A stretch of DNA of 64,000 bases, taken from the NCBI GenBank assembly GCA_910591455.2, contig OU342816.1, forward strand, positions 1,740,589-1,804,588, given 5' to 3'. Source of the DNA: Pholis gunnellus. Its lineage: Eukaryota; Chordata; Actinopteri; Perciformes; Pholidae. Below are positions 22,629 to 35,863 of the stretch, one piece after another. The position numbers were made by a program, and so were the translations under genes. Within the stretch, counting starts at the first letter, position 1, and the number at the start of each line of letters is the position of its first letter. Under the pieces are notes generated by a model, which searched no databases, was not told where the DNA came from, and saw only the letters and a list, made by a program, of their open reading frames with translations.

Positions 22629-24714
22629 ATAGAGAGAGCGAATCAAGGGTATTTAAATCCGTCATTAATTTTTTTAAATGAACATCCACCGGTAATAAAA
22701 ACGCTGCGATTTACAAAGTGAATGCTAATCCATTCAGCGCAAACAAACGAGTAACGCAGACAAATGAAGCTCTAGCGGAAGTTCAGACAGGAAGACTGCT
22801 GCTTATGTCCCATCCGTCTGCCAATCACTCCTCACGCATGCTCGCTCATTATTTCCTTGCTGCCGTTGCTCAGGGCTGTTGATCATATCAGCTGTCTAGA
22901 TCAGCTGGTCTCTTTCCAACAGCACAACGACACAATCACATCGTTAGCCTTTCATCTTGCTGCCGTCTTCTCTTAAACATGATCGTCTCTCTACCTTCTG
23001 TTCATGCTGCTGTTACGCAACCCTCCCCCCCTCCCCATCTCCGCCCAATCTTCATCAGATTCATCAGCTTCATCAACTCATCGTTCTATCGGCCTCATCA
23101 GCCACCACCAGTGTGTGGACTCCACGAGGGGATTTATCTTGCTGCTGCTCCATTACAAATCTCCCTGTAGAGTCAAAGCGCCAAAGACTCCGAAGACAAT
23201 ATCATCGACATATCATTTGTTTCACAATAAACAATCATCTTTTCTTTATTTGACTTGTCTCTCCTGATTGAAATTAAGTTCGGTGAGCAATTCCCTGAGA
23301 AACCTGAATACGAGCAACACGGGAAAAAACAAACTTCATAAACCACGTCTGTTTGTGTCTAATCAATAATATTCCACTATTTAAGATCAACATAAATAAT
23401 CTCATGTACGTACTGATCATTTAGAATAACTGAGCTGAATGATATGCATACCACATGTCCTGCCTTTTCAACTCAATCAGCTGATTTGGGCGTTCCTGCC
23501 ATTCCAGCAAAACTAATCTTATTTTGCCACAAACTATATTAACCATCATCTTGTTACTGTCAGACTCAACAACCGTCCATCCACAGCAGGGGTTGTTTAT
23601 TCCTTTCAGCTCCCATAATTAGCAAAGCAGTGCCGAGCATGGCATCTGTCCAACACGGAGCTGGTCTCAGATCACAGATGAAGTGGCAGAGTTGTTTCAG
23701 ACTAAGCTACACTGACTCTGTTGATATATTTTTGATGTAGTTAACATGAAATGTTCCACCCACATGTCTGTGCTGAGGTACCCGACTCCTCTCTAGGCAC
23801 CGCAACTCTATCAGATCTGACCTATAACGGAGCATAAACCTACACGAACAGACAGATCTAAACATAAACATCGTCCTTTAAGACTTGCAGTTGATGATTT
23901 AACAACAGTTATGAAGCCGGTATCACAACAAAGTTCCAGCTCAACACCCACATGGAACGATATTTCATCGTCTGAACGCACTTCGAGTATAGAAGCCGAA
24001 CAGACTTTGAAATGTTTGTGGGGAACTTCCTGTCCAGATACAGACTTTGACAAACGCTGTTGTAACAGACCCCTGGCTATAGCTGTCCGTTTCCACATAG
24101 CTCTCCAGGTGATAGATATATCCGGGTTGACAGCTCGGTCTGTCTGTGATATTTCAGAAGGCCTTGGGTACGGTGCGCTGCCAGTTCCAACAAAGTTATG
24201 AATCAGCAGAGCAGTAATTTGGGAGGCAGAACAGGCTTTGAGTGCCATGTGGACGGATGAGGGATGAAGCGCATTGATCTGACATGGCTTGGAGGGGTGG
24301 TTCCAGGGTGGTACTGTGCGTTTCAACAAGACCGCATCTCACAATGAATACAGTGCATGGAAGTAAGACGTGTGGTTTGCTGTGTCTCGACTGTTGAAAT
24401 GGACATCTAGTATGACTTGATTGCTTTAAAAAGGTATTAAAAGTAGGTAGACAGTAGACACAAACGTTGGCGGGCAATGAATGTCTCTTCAAAGTTCTGT
24501 CAGAGCAGAAGTATAAACTGTTATTAAAAGTCCTTGGCAGGTAAAAACCACTGGCTATGTGAAGGATGGGGCTGCTAAAACAAGAGAAAATAGGTTGCTA
24601 TAAACCTCGTGAGTCATCTTGAGGCTTCTCTGCACCTTTATAGGGGTGACTCACATATATAGCTTCAGAGAGCACTGTGTTTATCTGATTTAGGAATGAA
24701 TACCTTCATGACAG

Positions 24715-24727
24715 CCCCCCCCCCCCC
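24715..24727. repeat. C13 homopolymer
   Basis: A run of 13 cytosines, intronic. Confidence 0.9.
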
Positions 24728-25800
24728 ATCACAGGGCTGGATCACTGCCGTCTACCTACCAAACCAAATAGGAAATGTTCCATCAATTCAAAATGGGCAG
24801 CTGTGTTTGAACATGTCCAGCAACAGCCTGCCAACCCTTCATATTTGGTCAGTCTAAACTTTCTGCTGATGTATTAGTGCGCTCACTTTTAAATGTCTGG
24901 CTGAAAGGCCACGAGAAAAAAAACCACATAAATAAACCACATCTACCTTCGTTAAAGATGGAACAGAAGTGAAATGAATCCTGACTCCATCCAAACTCAA
25001 CCCACTGAGGTTACAGTTATGAGACCAAGAAAACCGCCTTTTTACATGATGAAAAATGGGCGTGTAAGCAAGAAAAAGGTGTTGATTGCACTTTCTTTAG
25101 GTCTATGACATTTTAAACGTCATTCAATTAAAAACAGCCATCTGTTTATTGCAGGTCGGCCTCTAGTGTTGATCTTCACAAAGGTTGAAGCTAATAAAGA
25201 TAATGATTGTCACTATTCAACATACACCTTTTAAAAAAAGAGGCAACCTTGTTCAGCCCACTAGATCGGACGACAGAATCCCGTATCAGAGAACTACCCC
25301 GGGAGTAGTTGATCAGCTGATAGAGGGGTCTTGTGGGAAAACACAAACGGATGCCCGGGTTGTTGGCTCCTTCCTTAGTTCAAGTTAGCTCACTATCTGC
25401 GTAGAAATATTCTTAGAAAAACGTGCACGTGCAAAATTACCGTTGGATTCTTGACGCGTGCCACCGGCCAATGTTGTTCGTACGAATGTGCTCGTGTTAG
25501 TGAATCACAATCATTCTCAGCTGACAGGCTCATGCATACTAGTTGCAAACCCTACTAATTCTCCCTCCGAGGAAATATGTTTGCCTCGAGGTTGATCGTG
25601 GAGAAAGCGGCCAAGTGGTTGTGAAAGAGGGAAGCATATACCCTAAAGCTAAAAAGAGGTATTGTTTTCACAGGAATGATGATGATGATGAAAAATATTT
25701 AAACAAAAAGAAACTTGAGGCTGCGATGATGAATGTTGTGTTTGAGATACAGGCTGTGGCTCAGGTTTGATATTAAATATGATGGAAAAAGAAGGAAAGA

Positions 25801-25843
25801 AGTGGAGGAGGAGGAGGAAGGAGGAGGAGGAGGAGGAGGAGGA
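25801..25843. repeat. (GGA)n-rich tract
   Basis: Imperfect GGA triplets interrupted by gaa. In the transcript this is a CCT-rich tract. It explains the serine-rich open frame on the minus strand here. Confidence 0.9.
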
Positions 25844-27889
25844 CCGACTGATCTGTTTTAGAATCTTTCTCATTTATACAGTTTTTGAAGAATAAATGAG
25901 CCCAACTTTTAAAATGCATCAGCGTTGATTCTTGTCTCAACACGAACACGCCAAAGAGGAACAGCCCTACACAACATACTGATACAAATGATCATTGAAT
26001 AAATAAAGAAGAGGGAATCTGACAAGCTTTTTGTCAGTTCAAACATCCTCCCATGTTCTGTGTCTTCCTCAGATGACCCAGACAAGTTGCATATCCAGGC
26101 AGCTCCTGCTCTGCCTTGCTGGCTGGCTGAGGTTGTCAAGGCATTATCTAGTTAATGATTCCTACAGTCCCCCCCCCCCCACACCCTTTCCCGAAATAGC
26201 TCCAATGTGCAAGTTAGTAATTGACTTTCAGGGGAATTCAGGAGCTCCACTGATCGATCAGCCCTGCTAACTGAGCTATGGACGGGCTGACAGGGCCAAC
26301 GGTGAGGATTCAGCAGCTCTGAACAGTACAGTGAGTACAGAGAGGAAGAGCGATGGAGACGGGAGAAAGGAGAAAGGAGAGGGAGCAAAGAGAAATATAA
26401 AGAGAAAGATGTAAAGACTTTTATGAAATAAAAAGCAGGTTGAGTGAAACAGGTGCGAGGAGAAAGAAAAGACAGAAAAAAGGACGAGGATGAATGAATG
26501 AAAGCCGTGCCGAAAGACCGGCCGAGGCGACGCGGGGGCATAACAATGTGGGCGCGTGTGAGACGGAGAGAGGGACGAATTTGATGCAAAGCACGTAGCA
26601 GATCTCCCAGGGAATAACTAATGTGGCGAGCTTGAGACGGCAGCTGAGAGAGTTGTCCCTTTCCACTTTTATGAGACCAGCCCCTCGTGAGCTGGAGTAA
26701 GACATCAAGCCACAAAGCAGAGGAGCAGAACACCATGACGTGTTTTTTTTTAAAGCGTAGGACGGATAACATCCTGAGCAGAGAGGTAGTGGGGGGGCAG
26801 AGAGTGAGGAGGAAAGAAGGGAAAGAAAGACAGATGGAAAGGGTTGAACGTAAAGGAGTGGGAGGCGAGCAGTCATTTGGGGGCAGGAGGCAAGAAAACA
26901 AGCTGACAGGCATCCGTTAAGCATCAACAGGTTGGCTGATTTGTGGGTCAAACAATCAAGCATCCAGTACGCTTCATTGATGAACATTAAGAAAACAGAA
27001 AATCACTGAATCTCCCTCTAAAGGGACTTGGCAAGCTATAAGATAATAATATGATGCGTCGTAATCGGTGCAAAATTAAATCAAACACTATGAAAATAGT
27101 GTAATCTTAGTGTAATTCTGCTTCCTCATCAACGATTAACATCAAGATTCCTGGTAAATACTTTCTTCTCCAGTGGTTTAGTGGCCATGTTTTTGCAGAA
27201 CAAAATAATTAGGTTTCAAACAATCCAGTGTAGTCCAACTTAAACACGTCTCAGCAGTTCTATGCTTAGTGTACAGAATGAATGGCTGCTGAGGATCGCT
27301 GCCTCTGCAGAGGCAGGTGGATGTAATATGTTGTTTGTGTGCTGCTTGTCAGAGTGACAGGTTGAGAGAGACACTTACAACATTTACATTTTAATCAGTA
27401 CTTTAGTGTCTGCCTGAAGTTAATGCATGTGTGTTTAACTTTCAGACAGCTGCATTACTAAATATGGCCCAAAGCAATAGACCCTCCAGCTGTAGACATC
27501 TCTTCATAAACCAGTACCAGAGGATAAAACAGCACTTTGCATGTCAGGACACATCCCGTCCCGAGCTTTCCTAAGATAACCCTCTCTCTCTTTTGACTGA
27601 TTTATGTGTTGCGCTCTCTCGTGACACCACCATTACTGTGATGGCAGCTTGGCACACTGAAGTCAGTTTGACTGACGGTGAAAACACATGTTTGGATTGA
27701 TCATGAACTGCAGTCACCGCCTCGGACAGAATCATCGAGGAGGAGGAAGTTGTTCAGTATGAAATTGCTTGTGGAGAAACATGCTCATTTTAAAATGACC
27801 AGAATTGACAGAATATGGTTGTTAAATGAACTGAAATAATCCTGCGGGTTCAAATTGTAACACGAAAAACGCGACCTGTCAAACAAAAA

Positions 27890-28195
27890 GTAGCCCCGCC
27901 CTAAAGCATCCCCTGCTTTATGGTCTGTTTGACTCTAAATGGACCATCATGTACTAAATGAACATCATGCTGTATTGAAGAAGACTTGGAACTAGAGATT
28001 GAGACCATAAACTCATGTTTACAATGTTTACTGAGGTAATAAATCAAGAGAGAAGTAGAGTCATTTTCTCATAGACTTCTATACAACCAGAGGAGTCGCC
28101 CCCTGGTGGACATTAGAGAGAATGCAGCTTTAACACATGAAGCTTTGGCTTCATTTTTTTTAGATCTGTAGGTTAAAGCCTGCATACACCCTACA
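27890..28195 (-). mobile_element. Dispersed repeat family A, copy 3 (inverted relative to copy 2)
   Basis: Positions 27891-28127 are the reverse complement of about 20045-20282 with about four mismatches. At the left edge the match stops just after the tagccccgccctaaagc side, so this copy is truncated relative to copy 2. To the right it continues in diverged form to a gtaggttaaagcctgca-like stretch also seen in copy 1. Confidence 0.88.
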
Positions 28196-28210
28196 TTATA
28201 AAAACAGAGT

Positions 28211-28211
<1 letters not shown>

Positions 28212-28254
<43 letters not shown>
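28212..28254. repeat. (CT)n microsatellite
   Basis: A 43-base perfect CT run just beside family A copy 3. Confidence 0.95.
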
Positions 28255-28257
<3 letters not shown>

Positions 28258-29390
28258 AACTACATCCGCCCCCCCTTCATGTGATGTATGCAAATACATG
28301 CATGGCACATTCGCGAATATTCATATTTGACCCTCATGAAAAAAATATCCTCATTGGGTTTTGTTCGGTAAATTAAGATTCAGGCATTAATCATGAAGCT
28401 CATGGCTGAGTGGAAAGCAGCCACAGTGAATGGGCTTTGGTAGCCAGCCTCCACACTTCCTTCATGTTTCTGCAAAAGCTGCCAAACTACTTAGCAAACG
28501 GAGACTTGTAGGATTCAGAGTAACTCCATGCCGTCGACGCGCTTGCACTTGGGCTAACCCTCGACTGAAGGCATGTTTTAACAGGCAACAAAATCAATTT
28601 TTCTCATTGTTGCTACGCAACCACAAAAAAAAAGTCATGACAACAGGCAATCTTAGACCACCAAGCAATGCAGCACAATAGATGGCCGACTGCGTGTCAG
28701 GCTGCGGTTAAACACAGGTTCCTCATCAGAGTGCACCTCCACTCACAGGGACACATGCTGGCATCAGGAAACTTGAAACTAGCTGAAGGCTCAGGGAGTT
28801 GATGAGAGGGTTGGTTCCAAAGGCAGATTTTGGGGGTTTGGAGGGTAGCTACCTCAATACAAACAGCAAAACTAAATCTTTCTATCTGAATCCTAAGACG
28901 CTCACGTTACACCTTGTTTTATTTCTAACGCAGCTGATTCACACTGAGATTGTAATCTCCCTTTGAAGCGCCACAACACGACTACATGTGATCGTGTCCT
29001 CTCTGACTCTGCCTGGTTTGTACGGTATACGCGTAGGGCGACAGGACCCCCTGCCGAGAGCCCATGGTGAGCACAAATGATCTCGGTGTGTCCCTGTGCA
29101 TTCGGTACGAGGGCTGCTCTCTGCAGGTGGGCGCTGCAGCTATTAGAAAATACATCATCTGTGTTTCAAACACACCGACACGCTGACTTATTGTCATGTT
29201 GTATATTGTAGTGGGCGTGCACATGCATTTTTTTTCTCAGTCGATCAGTAACTCTGCACTCCCGCAGCGTTTAATTCTCTGCACACACTGTATATCACCC
29301 CACATATTGTGCATACATACTGCTTATTTACTGTCTCTCATACGCACTCTTATCTATTATGTACACACAAGCACTAATTCTCTCTGTCTC

Positions 29391-29407
29391 TCACACACAC
29401 ACACACA
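29391..29407. repeat. Short (CA)n microsatellite
   Basis: About eight CA units. Confidence 0.85.
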
Positions 29408-30284
29408 GAGGCGAACTTGAGCTCTCTCTTTGAGAGTGCTGGGGTGGTGATTATTCACGGGAGGGAGATGGGGATGAGCAATCAGCGGCCAGCTCATTAA
29501 TCACACTGGATGCAGACCCTTAATCTCCTCCACAGGTACAGAGGAATCCTCTGCTGCCGCTTCTCGCTGCTTCTCTAACTTCACTCTGCCTCCGTCTCTT
29601 TTCCTCCCACCGTATCAATTTTCCTTTCTGATGTTTTGTTGCATCCTAGGCTATTTCTCTCCGTCTTTGTCCTTCTCAGAGTCTCTCAGCCTCTAGTTAT
29701 TATTATTTATTTTTTTTATCTCTGTGACTCTCTGACTGCCTGTCAGTCTTCCTTTCCTTCTCAGCCTTTTTTTCCCTTCTCCCCAGTCTTAATCTGCCTC
29801 TCTCTCTCTTTTCCCTGTCGTGCTACTTAAAGTGCCTCCTTGCCTGGCCGTCTCTCTTGCCGGCAAAGCCGCGGTGAATGCTTCTCCTCTAGCAGGGCCT
29901 CCATAACTAGGCGGCACGCAAGCCTTGTTAGGCTCACAAAGAAGAAGAAAAAACCACAGAGCGAGCCAATTGGAAGAAGTGTATCGTAGGAGTGCGTGCA
30001 GGAAGAAGTATTTTAAAACAACGTGTTCCATGCTGTATTAATAAGGCAGCAGCAGACGTTTGACAGGCGATCTGGCTCTGCTCACTCTCGCTCTGAGGCT
30101 GCACACAAAAACAAGGTTGAGAATATGCTTCACTTCGCAAACCGGGGATATCGGGGCCGATCAAGGCATTATTTGATCTGATCGGTATTGGATACATTGA
30201 GCTATTGAGTCTGATCCGATCCTTCTTTTTCCAGTGAAGACTGTACAAAACATTACTTCACCCATAGGGTTTCTTAAGAGCCAA

Positions 30285-30515
30285 AATGAAGCTCAAGGTG
30301 GGCGGCTCCCGCCGTCGCCATCTTGGCAGTGACGGCGCAGCCTAAAAATCTCAAAATGGGCAAAGAGGTGGAGCCTGGATGGACGCGAGGTAGCGCCGAA
30401 TGAAGCCCGGTTGCTGAAACACACCCAACTAGCTCGAAGCTGCTAAGCTAGCTAAGGCTGCCGAGCTACGTTGTCGCTAACCGGCTAACGTTAACCCTGT
30501 GGTTTTGTTGCTTCT
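30285..30515 (+). repeat. GC-rich dispersed repeat (family D), single copy
   Basis: The segment includes gccgtcgccatcttgg (30311-30326), the exact reverse complement of a 16-base stretch in family A copy 2 (20432-20447), followed by gaagcccggttgctgaaac and a gctaagctagc-rich part. It resembles a teleost short interspersed element, but only one copy is present here. The boundary with the LINE fragment that follows is approximate. Confidence 0.55.
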
Positions 30516-30905
30516 GTTGTCAATTGAGAATGAGGTCGCACTTTTTGTTTGACTGTCCTACATACGAGGACATGAGGGGCGTACTCTTTAGTAAAATGAC
30601 TTCCATTTATGTTGATTTCTTTTGGCTGGATGACGATGAAAAAGTTGAGTTTTGTTTCATGAAAGGAACCTTTTTTTGTAGCAGATTTTATTTGCCAGAC
30701 CTGTGAGAGAAGGCAGAATGTTTTGTTTAAGATCGAGCGGTGAAGTAACCTGTCATTTTGTCATTGAATGAAACTCAATGAAACTCAGTGTGTCCACTGC
30801 AGCTGTATCTTTGGGATCTTATAAACCCACGAGGGTTGAGCATGTTATGTGCATGACACGAAAATAAAGATATCTATCTATCTATCTATCTATCTATCTA
30901 CTATC
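30516..30905 (+). mobile_element. 5'-truncated LINE 3' end with (ATCT)n tail, broken frame
   Basis: A 60-codon frame (30524-30706) carries HFLFDCPTYEDMRGVLFSKM, typical of the extreme C-terminus of non-LTR retrotransposon polyproteins, where a zinc-knuckle-like region precedes the stop. After a T7 run (30671-30677) the family-like reading continues in another frame (CQTCERRQNVLFKIE, stop at about 30737), so there is a one-base shift. A possible earlier shift lies near 30530. A non-coding stretch follows, then the simple tail (ATCT)n at 30870-30905, the usual end of CR1/L2/Rex-type elements. It is a dead fragment. The clade is not assigned. Confidence 0.75.
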
Positions 30906-32743
30906 CTGTTGTTGGGGTTGTGCTAAGGTGCTAACACAAATAAAACAATACTAACATTAGAGTACATGACTTGTGATTCAATCAATCTATTATTTTCTAA
31001 TAGAAGTAGTACAAGGGAACTCAATGACAATAGATCAATCTGATTGGGACTCCGTATCGTCAGATACTCAATATTAAAGAACTCAGATCTGATCAGGGGC
31101 AAAACAACTCTGGATCCTTATTGTGAAACCAATAAGGCTTTTGTGTTGGTTAGAAGTCGATAAGAACCACTTGTGCTGTTCTGCCACTGAATTAAAACAC
31201 TTCATGCTGAGTGCATGATGATTTGATCAAATTGCCGTCTCTTGCTTTGAGAAAAACAACTTCTACCATTCCCCAGAACAGAACACAGTGCGACACGATG
31301 GACAGGTAAATTACACTCCTAGCTTCTGGAAAATCACAGGTTTAAAAAAAGCAAACAAAAATGTAAAAGCCGTCGCAAAACGCCTTAGAAAGAAAAAGAA
31401 TCCTGCTGTTCTCTCCACTATGTGTTACTCAAGATATCTCCCGCAGTCGTCCTGGAACTGCTGGCTTCTCTGGCTTTTTTAAACGGAATAATTGTCTTCC
31501 CCCGAATTACTTAATGACCAATTTGGCAGGAACAGGCTGCTGAAAACAGAGCGTGTTTTCTGAGGAGGGTGTTGCTGCTAAGCGCCTGAGCTCACTGCAA
31601 GGTGACAGTGAATTTAACAGAGGACGAGGCTCAATAATGAACCGGCATCAGTTGGGTAATGACAGGGCAGAACACCCTTTACTGTGTCATTCCGTCCCTG
31701 AGGGCAGGAGAAACCTGTCGGGAAAATGAACAGATTAATTGTCCGTCTGGAGGGTTGGCACACATGTTTATCGTTAAGTGTTAGACCTCTAAACTCTGCA
31801 AATACTAACTTCTGTCTTTGCGACTATACATTCAGCATTATGTTGCTGCTCATAGCCGGGTCCTTCATTTGAAATGGACTCATTAATTAACCTTTTCTGC
31901 AAAGTCCCTTTAATGCCAAGCCTGTAAAGCAGCACATAATGAAAGGAAAGCTCAACCAATATTGGCTTCTCAGCATGTCACACAGCAAGAAATGTCTCCA
32001 CAACATGTGGAATATTTCTTGTGATTTGACTCGTGAAGGTCAAAGATACTGCGGTCCTCTTGCATTGCATCGGCCGAGATGAAAGAGAGCTTTTCGTGTA
32101 ATTCTTAGAAAGATACAGAACACATCTGTGTTCTTCCGACCTTGACACTTCATACGGTGTTACTGTAAAACAAATATATATCAGAATAAAACTAAATCAA
32201 TCAGCTTTGACTTTCATTGTTAACTATATTAGTTTACGGTAACAAGCTTTAAAAGAATCGGAGGAATCAATCTGACATTGAGCTTTTGGGGAAAGGTGTT
32301 CCAAACTAACACATATCATTATTTCACATGGAGGTTATGAAGTCATCTGTATTAAACACTATGAATGAAGAGCACAGAGTTAAAATGTGTGTCTTGTATA
32401 ACTTCAATGTCCGTTTCACGATCCATTTAAAAGTACACAGTCTGAAAAAAAAAAATGACAGATGAAGAAGAAGAGTCAAAACGGAGCATTGAGACGCAGC
32501 TTGGATAAAATGTTATCTTCACACCCTTTGGTTTGATTAAACTGACATTTTAAGTCTCAGAGGCCAAAAAAGTCAGCCTGCTCTGAGAGGCTTAATGGAA
32601 ACAAGCTGACAGTGTGGAGCTAATCTCCCATCCTTCATTTGGCCGGATGAGATCCAATTCATTATAGCCGTACTCTCATCTGATGGCAGCATAAGATCTC
32701 TGACAATCTGGATAATCTTTCATCTTTATGGAAACAAAAGAAG

Positions 32744-32808
32744 CACCTCCCCCCCTCCCTCCTCCCTTCCTCCTTCCCTCCTCCCTTCCTCCCTCCCTCT
32801 CTCCCCAG
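32744..32808. repeat. Polypyrimidine CCCT-rich tract
   Basis: About 65 bases of C and T, mostly imperfect ccctccctt units. It is purine-only in the transcript. Confidence 0.85.
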
Positions 32809-33983
32809 CTATGCCTCCTACTGCATACGGCGGAGGCTTTTTCTGACAGCGTTTGCTAAGTGGTCTTTCTCATTTCAAAGCCCTCCCGGCCTTGGGGAGG
32901 AGGAGGGTAAGAGAGATTAGTGGCCTGCAGCAGAACTCTGCACTGCAGGAGCCACAGCTTGACCTGACCTCGGGGTCAACCTCGATAGCAACAGAATGCA
33001 CAATGAGACGTCCTGAGAGCTGCATGTGTGTGTGTGTTTGGGTGGATGCATCCGCACAGGATTGTTTGTGTTTTAATGTAAACATCTCAACTAATGTGCA
33101 GGCAAAGAATACAAATCCGTGCAGACACGTGTACGAAACAACGATAGTCTGATTAGAGCTGCGGCACAGATGAATAGAATGGACGATCATTTTCGTTCAC
33201 GTAGCTCTCATGAGGGCTGTTTATAACCGGGAACAACACTCCGGGGTCAGAGAGGTCAATGGACTCTTAGGTTCGGTTCAGAATGAGAGCGAAACACTAG
33301 ATACTGTTTTGTGAATTTCATTTGTTACAGTACAATTTAAAAAGGTTATGCTTTTTTTCTTCACAGAGAAAGAGAGAGGTCAATGTTTGACGAGGCTGAA
33401 TGTGAGACAGAAACAGAAGCTAATGAGACTACAACTGTAGAGACAAAGGAAACAGAGAGGCATTGTTTCTCTGCATTATTTCTCTTTTATGTGCTCACTG
33501 GAGCAAAGTTCTGTGTTCTGTTCGTACATCGACAGCATCAGAGTCCGAACTAACGAGTGCTGTTTTACAGCGTGACACATTAAAAACACGTATCTATCAT
33601 CAGACTCCTGCACATATTCAGTGGTGAATCCAGTGGTTCTTAAAGAAGAGGCCTACACATGCTCATCCGGCTTTGGTACTGCAGCCAGGACACTGAATAA
33701 AAGTACAGAAGAATATAAGTGGAGGGATATTATTCACCGTTTGTGCTATCAGTTAAATGCATTTTAAGAAGTGGGTTGCATACACCTCAATTGCAGCTGA
33801 ATTGCTTAAAAACACCTCTTAGGTTGCTACCGCTTCATAAAACACTCAGATGTGCTGCAGCTCCAGCACAACGTACACTCGCTACCTCGACTTCTCAGAG
33901 ATCAGACAAGCAGCCACAGCACCACGGTGTCTCACATCCTGATACAACACCAGTGTAGAGGTGTGCTCAACTAAAAAGGAATC

Positions 33984-34130
33984 TGAATTACTGCATCACG
34001 GTTGTATGCCTCCACCAACCAGTCGTGTTGCAGTTTACTTCCATGTCTGTCAAAAAATGTCACCGCTTCTTCATTTGATCCGTTAGACATTTGTATGAAC
34101 TTGTCATAATAAGCCATAACTTCCTGTTGT
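33984..34130 (+). repeat. Dispersed repeat family B, left-half copy
   Basis: gaattactgcatcacggttg, then tatgcctccaccaacc, match the left end of the 22324-22358 copy. The cttgtcataataagccata stretch near 34100 matches ggtcataattagcatatgaa at 22396. The right half with the inverted end is missing. Confidence 0.65.
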
Positions 34131-35863
34131 CTTTTCACACTCTCACGTTATCATTCGACCAGTGTTAAATATCTTCTCTCCTTTATTTTACATCTCGGTA
34201 TAAAATGTGGGCTGATTAATTAGCAGAAAAGTGAACTAAGCAGGCATTGTTACATGGCACCATTAAAACAACTAACAGGGTTTCTAAAAAGCTGCTGATG
34301 AGTTGATGAAGTTGATTAATTGCTCCGTAATTTCCCCCGGAGTGCTCCGCTCTCCCTCCCCAATGTGCAATGAATTATGGGAGAATAAAGTTTGTCTACA
34401 ATATGCATACACCACACTAGTACATTATTACGGATCCTCCAAGCATGACAAGGGTTTTGAAAATAATTACGAAAGTTTCAGGCTAAATTCCTGCACGCCT
34501 AATGATTAAACTGTATTCAGGCAGCACACATGCTGGAAGGTGGACTGTCGGCTGAAAGTGAGAAAGACTTGGATTTGATCCCCAGCTGGACTCTTTTAAT
34601 ACGGATTTGACCTCAAGTTACATGTGACCTGCGTGTTCACAGAAGATAGTAAATGCTAATGCTTGTCACACGCTGGCTGGCACACTAACAATGCAAGTGT
34701 GCCCAATTTTTTACCAAAAGGCATATTTTCTGTCCAACAACTCTGCAATGCTGCAAATGACATGATAGAAGCTCCGCCGAGGCTGATTCAGACCTTTTAG
34801 TGATCGTAGTCCATTATGAGACGTGAACGATGAGGCCGGACACGTCCGTGCGTTGGTATTCGCTCCGGCTCTTCTCTGTGGTGTTTGGCCATCGGCGCTT
34901 TCTGCCTGACTGTGTGGAAAAAAGTCGTGCAACCAAATGCCGCCAGCACAAAATGTGCTAAAGAAGCAGCTTAGACCTTCATCAGACAATAAACAATGCA
35001 ACTAGAAAGATGCAGTAAGGCGTCACAAAACACAAGCGGTGATGGATGCAGGCAATAGTTTCAATTGTGCTTCCCCAAAACATTTAATGTCACCTCTACT
35101 CTGTCATCAGGTGTTCATAGGTTTGGTATTAATCAAAACCAACTCATCAAAATTCATGGGTTAAACATGAGTTTAATAATCGTTTGTTCCAGCTGCATGT
35201 TCATCTTTTGTCTGTTTGTGAGTCAGCTCAGTGTGTTCATGGCTCTGTGCCGACAGCATGATTTCTGATTTGGACACTAGTTTACAGGATGCCAGTGAGA
35301 GCTGAATTATTTTGGCCTGTTAATTATTAAATGTGTTCATATTTGAGTTAACTGTGGGACATTTGGGTAAATACAACCCTCAATTGTACTCTCGTGTCTC
35401 TTGGCGCACAAAAAATGTGCAAAGGCAAAAAAGCTGTAACAATTATCTGAAGAAGTCCACCGTCGTTAGATTTCACTCTCCTTTGCATCCGTCTCACCTC
35501 GCTGCAGTAGATGACGCTCTATTTATTGAGAGATTTATGTCCCTCTTCCTCCCAACCAGTCTGCTATCCTGACAGTCACGGCTGTATTTATGACATCGAG
35601 GCATCAAACCTAAAAGCCTCTGAAGTTTTTGGAGGATTCTATTTTTTATGTCTGCAGCTTGTAGCTGGGATTCAGCCTGGCAAAACAAAACAAAAACACA
35701 CTGCATCATCTCGGTGCACAGAAAGCCTCTGAGCTTTAACCCTCGAGCCAGCTCAGCGCATGTTGTTTCAGAATGCCGGGTTGTTGCCACAGGAGATATT
35801 GAGTAACACTAACACTCTGCTGGGAGCGTGCAGCATCGAGCTGAGCCGCAGAATCAGACCTCA

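Noticed and set aside
26152..26913. 253-codon minus-strand open frame, the longest in the window
   Set aside because: It is the complement of a purine-rich region, where stop codons are rare by composition. It is low-complexity Ser/Leu/Pro, has no domain, and lies in the fstl4 intron.
26421..26987. 188-codon minus-strand open frame
   Set aside because: Another frame of the same purine-rich region; no recognisable family.
34560..34600. Possible tRNA-like B box (ggatttgatccccagctgg)
   Set aside because: No A box at the right distance and no cloverleaf could be formed by eye.
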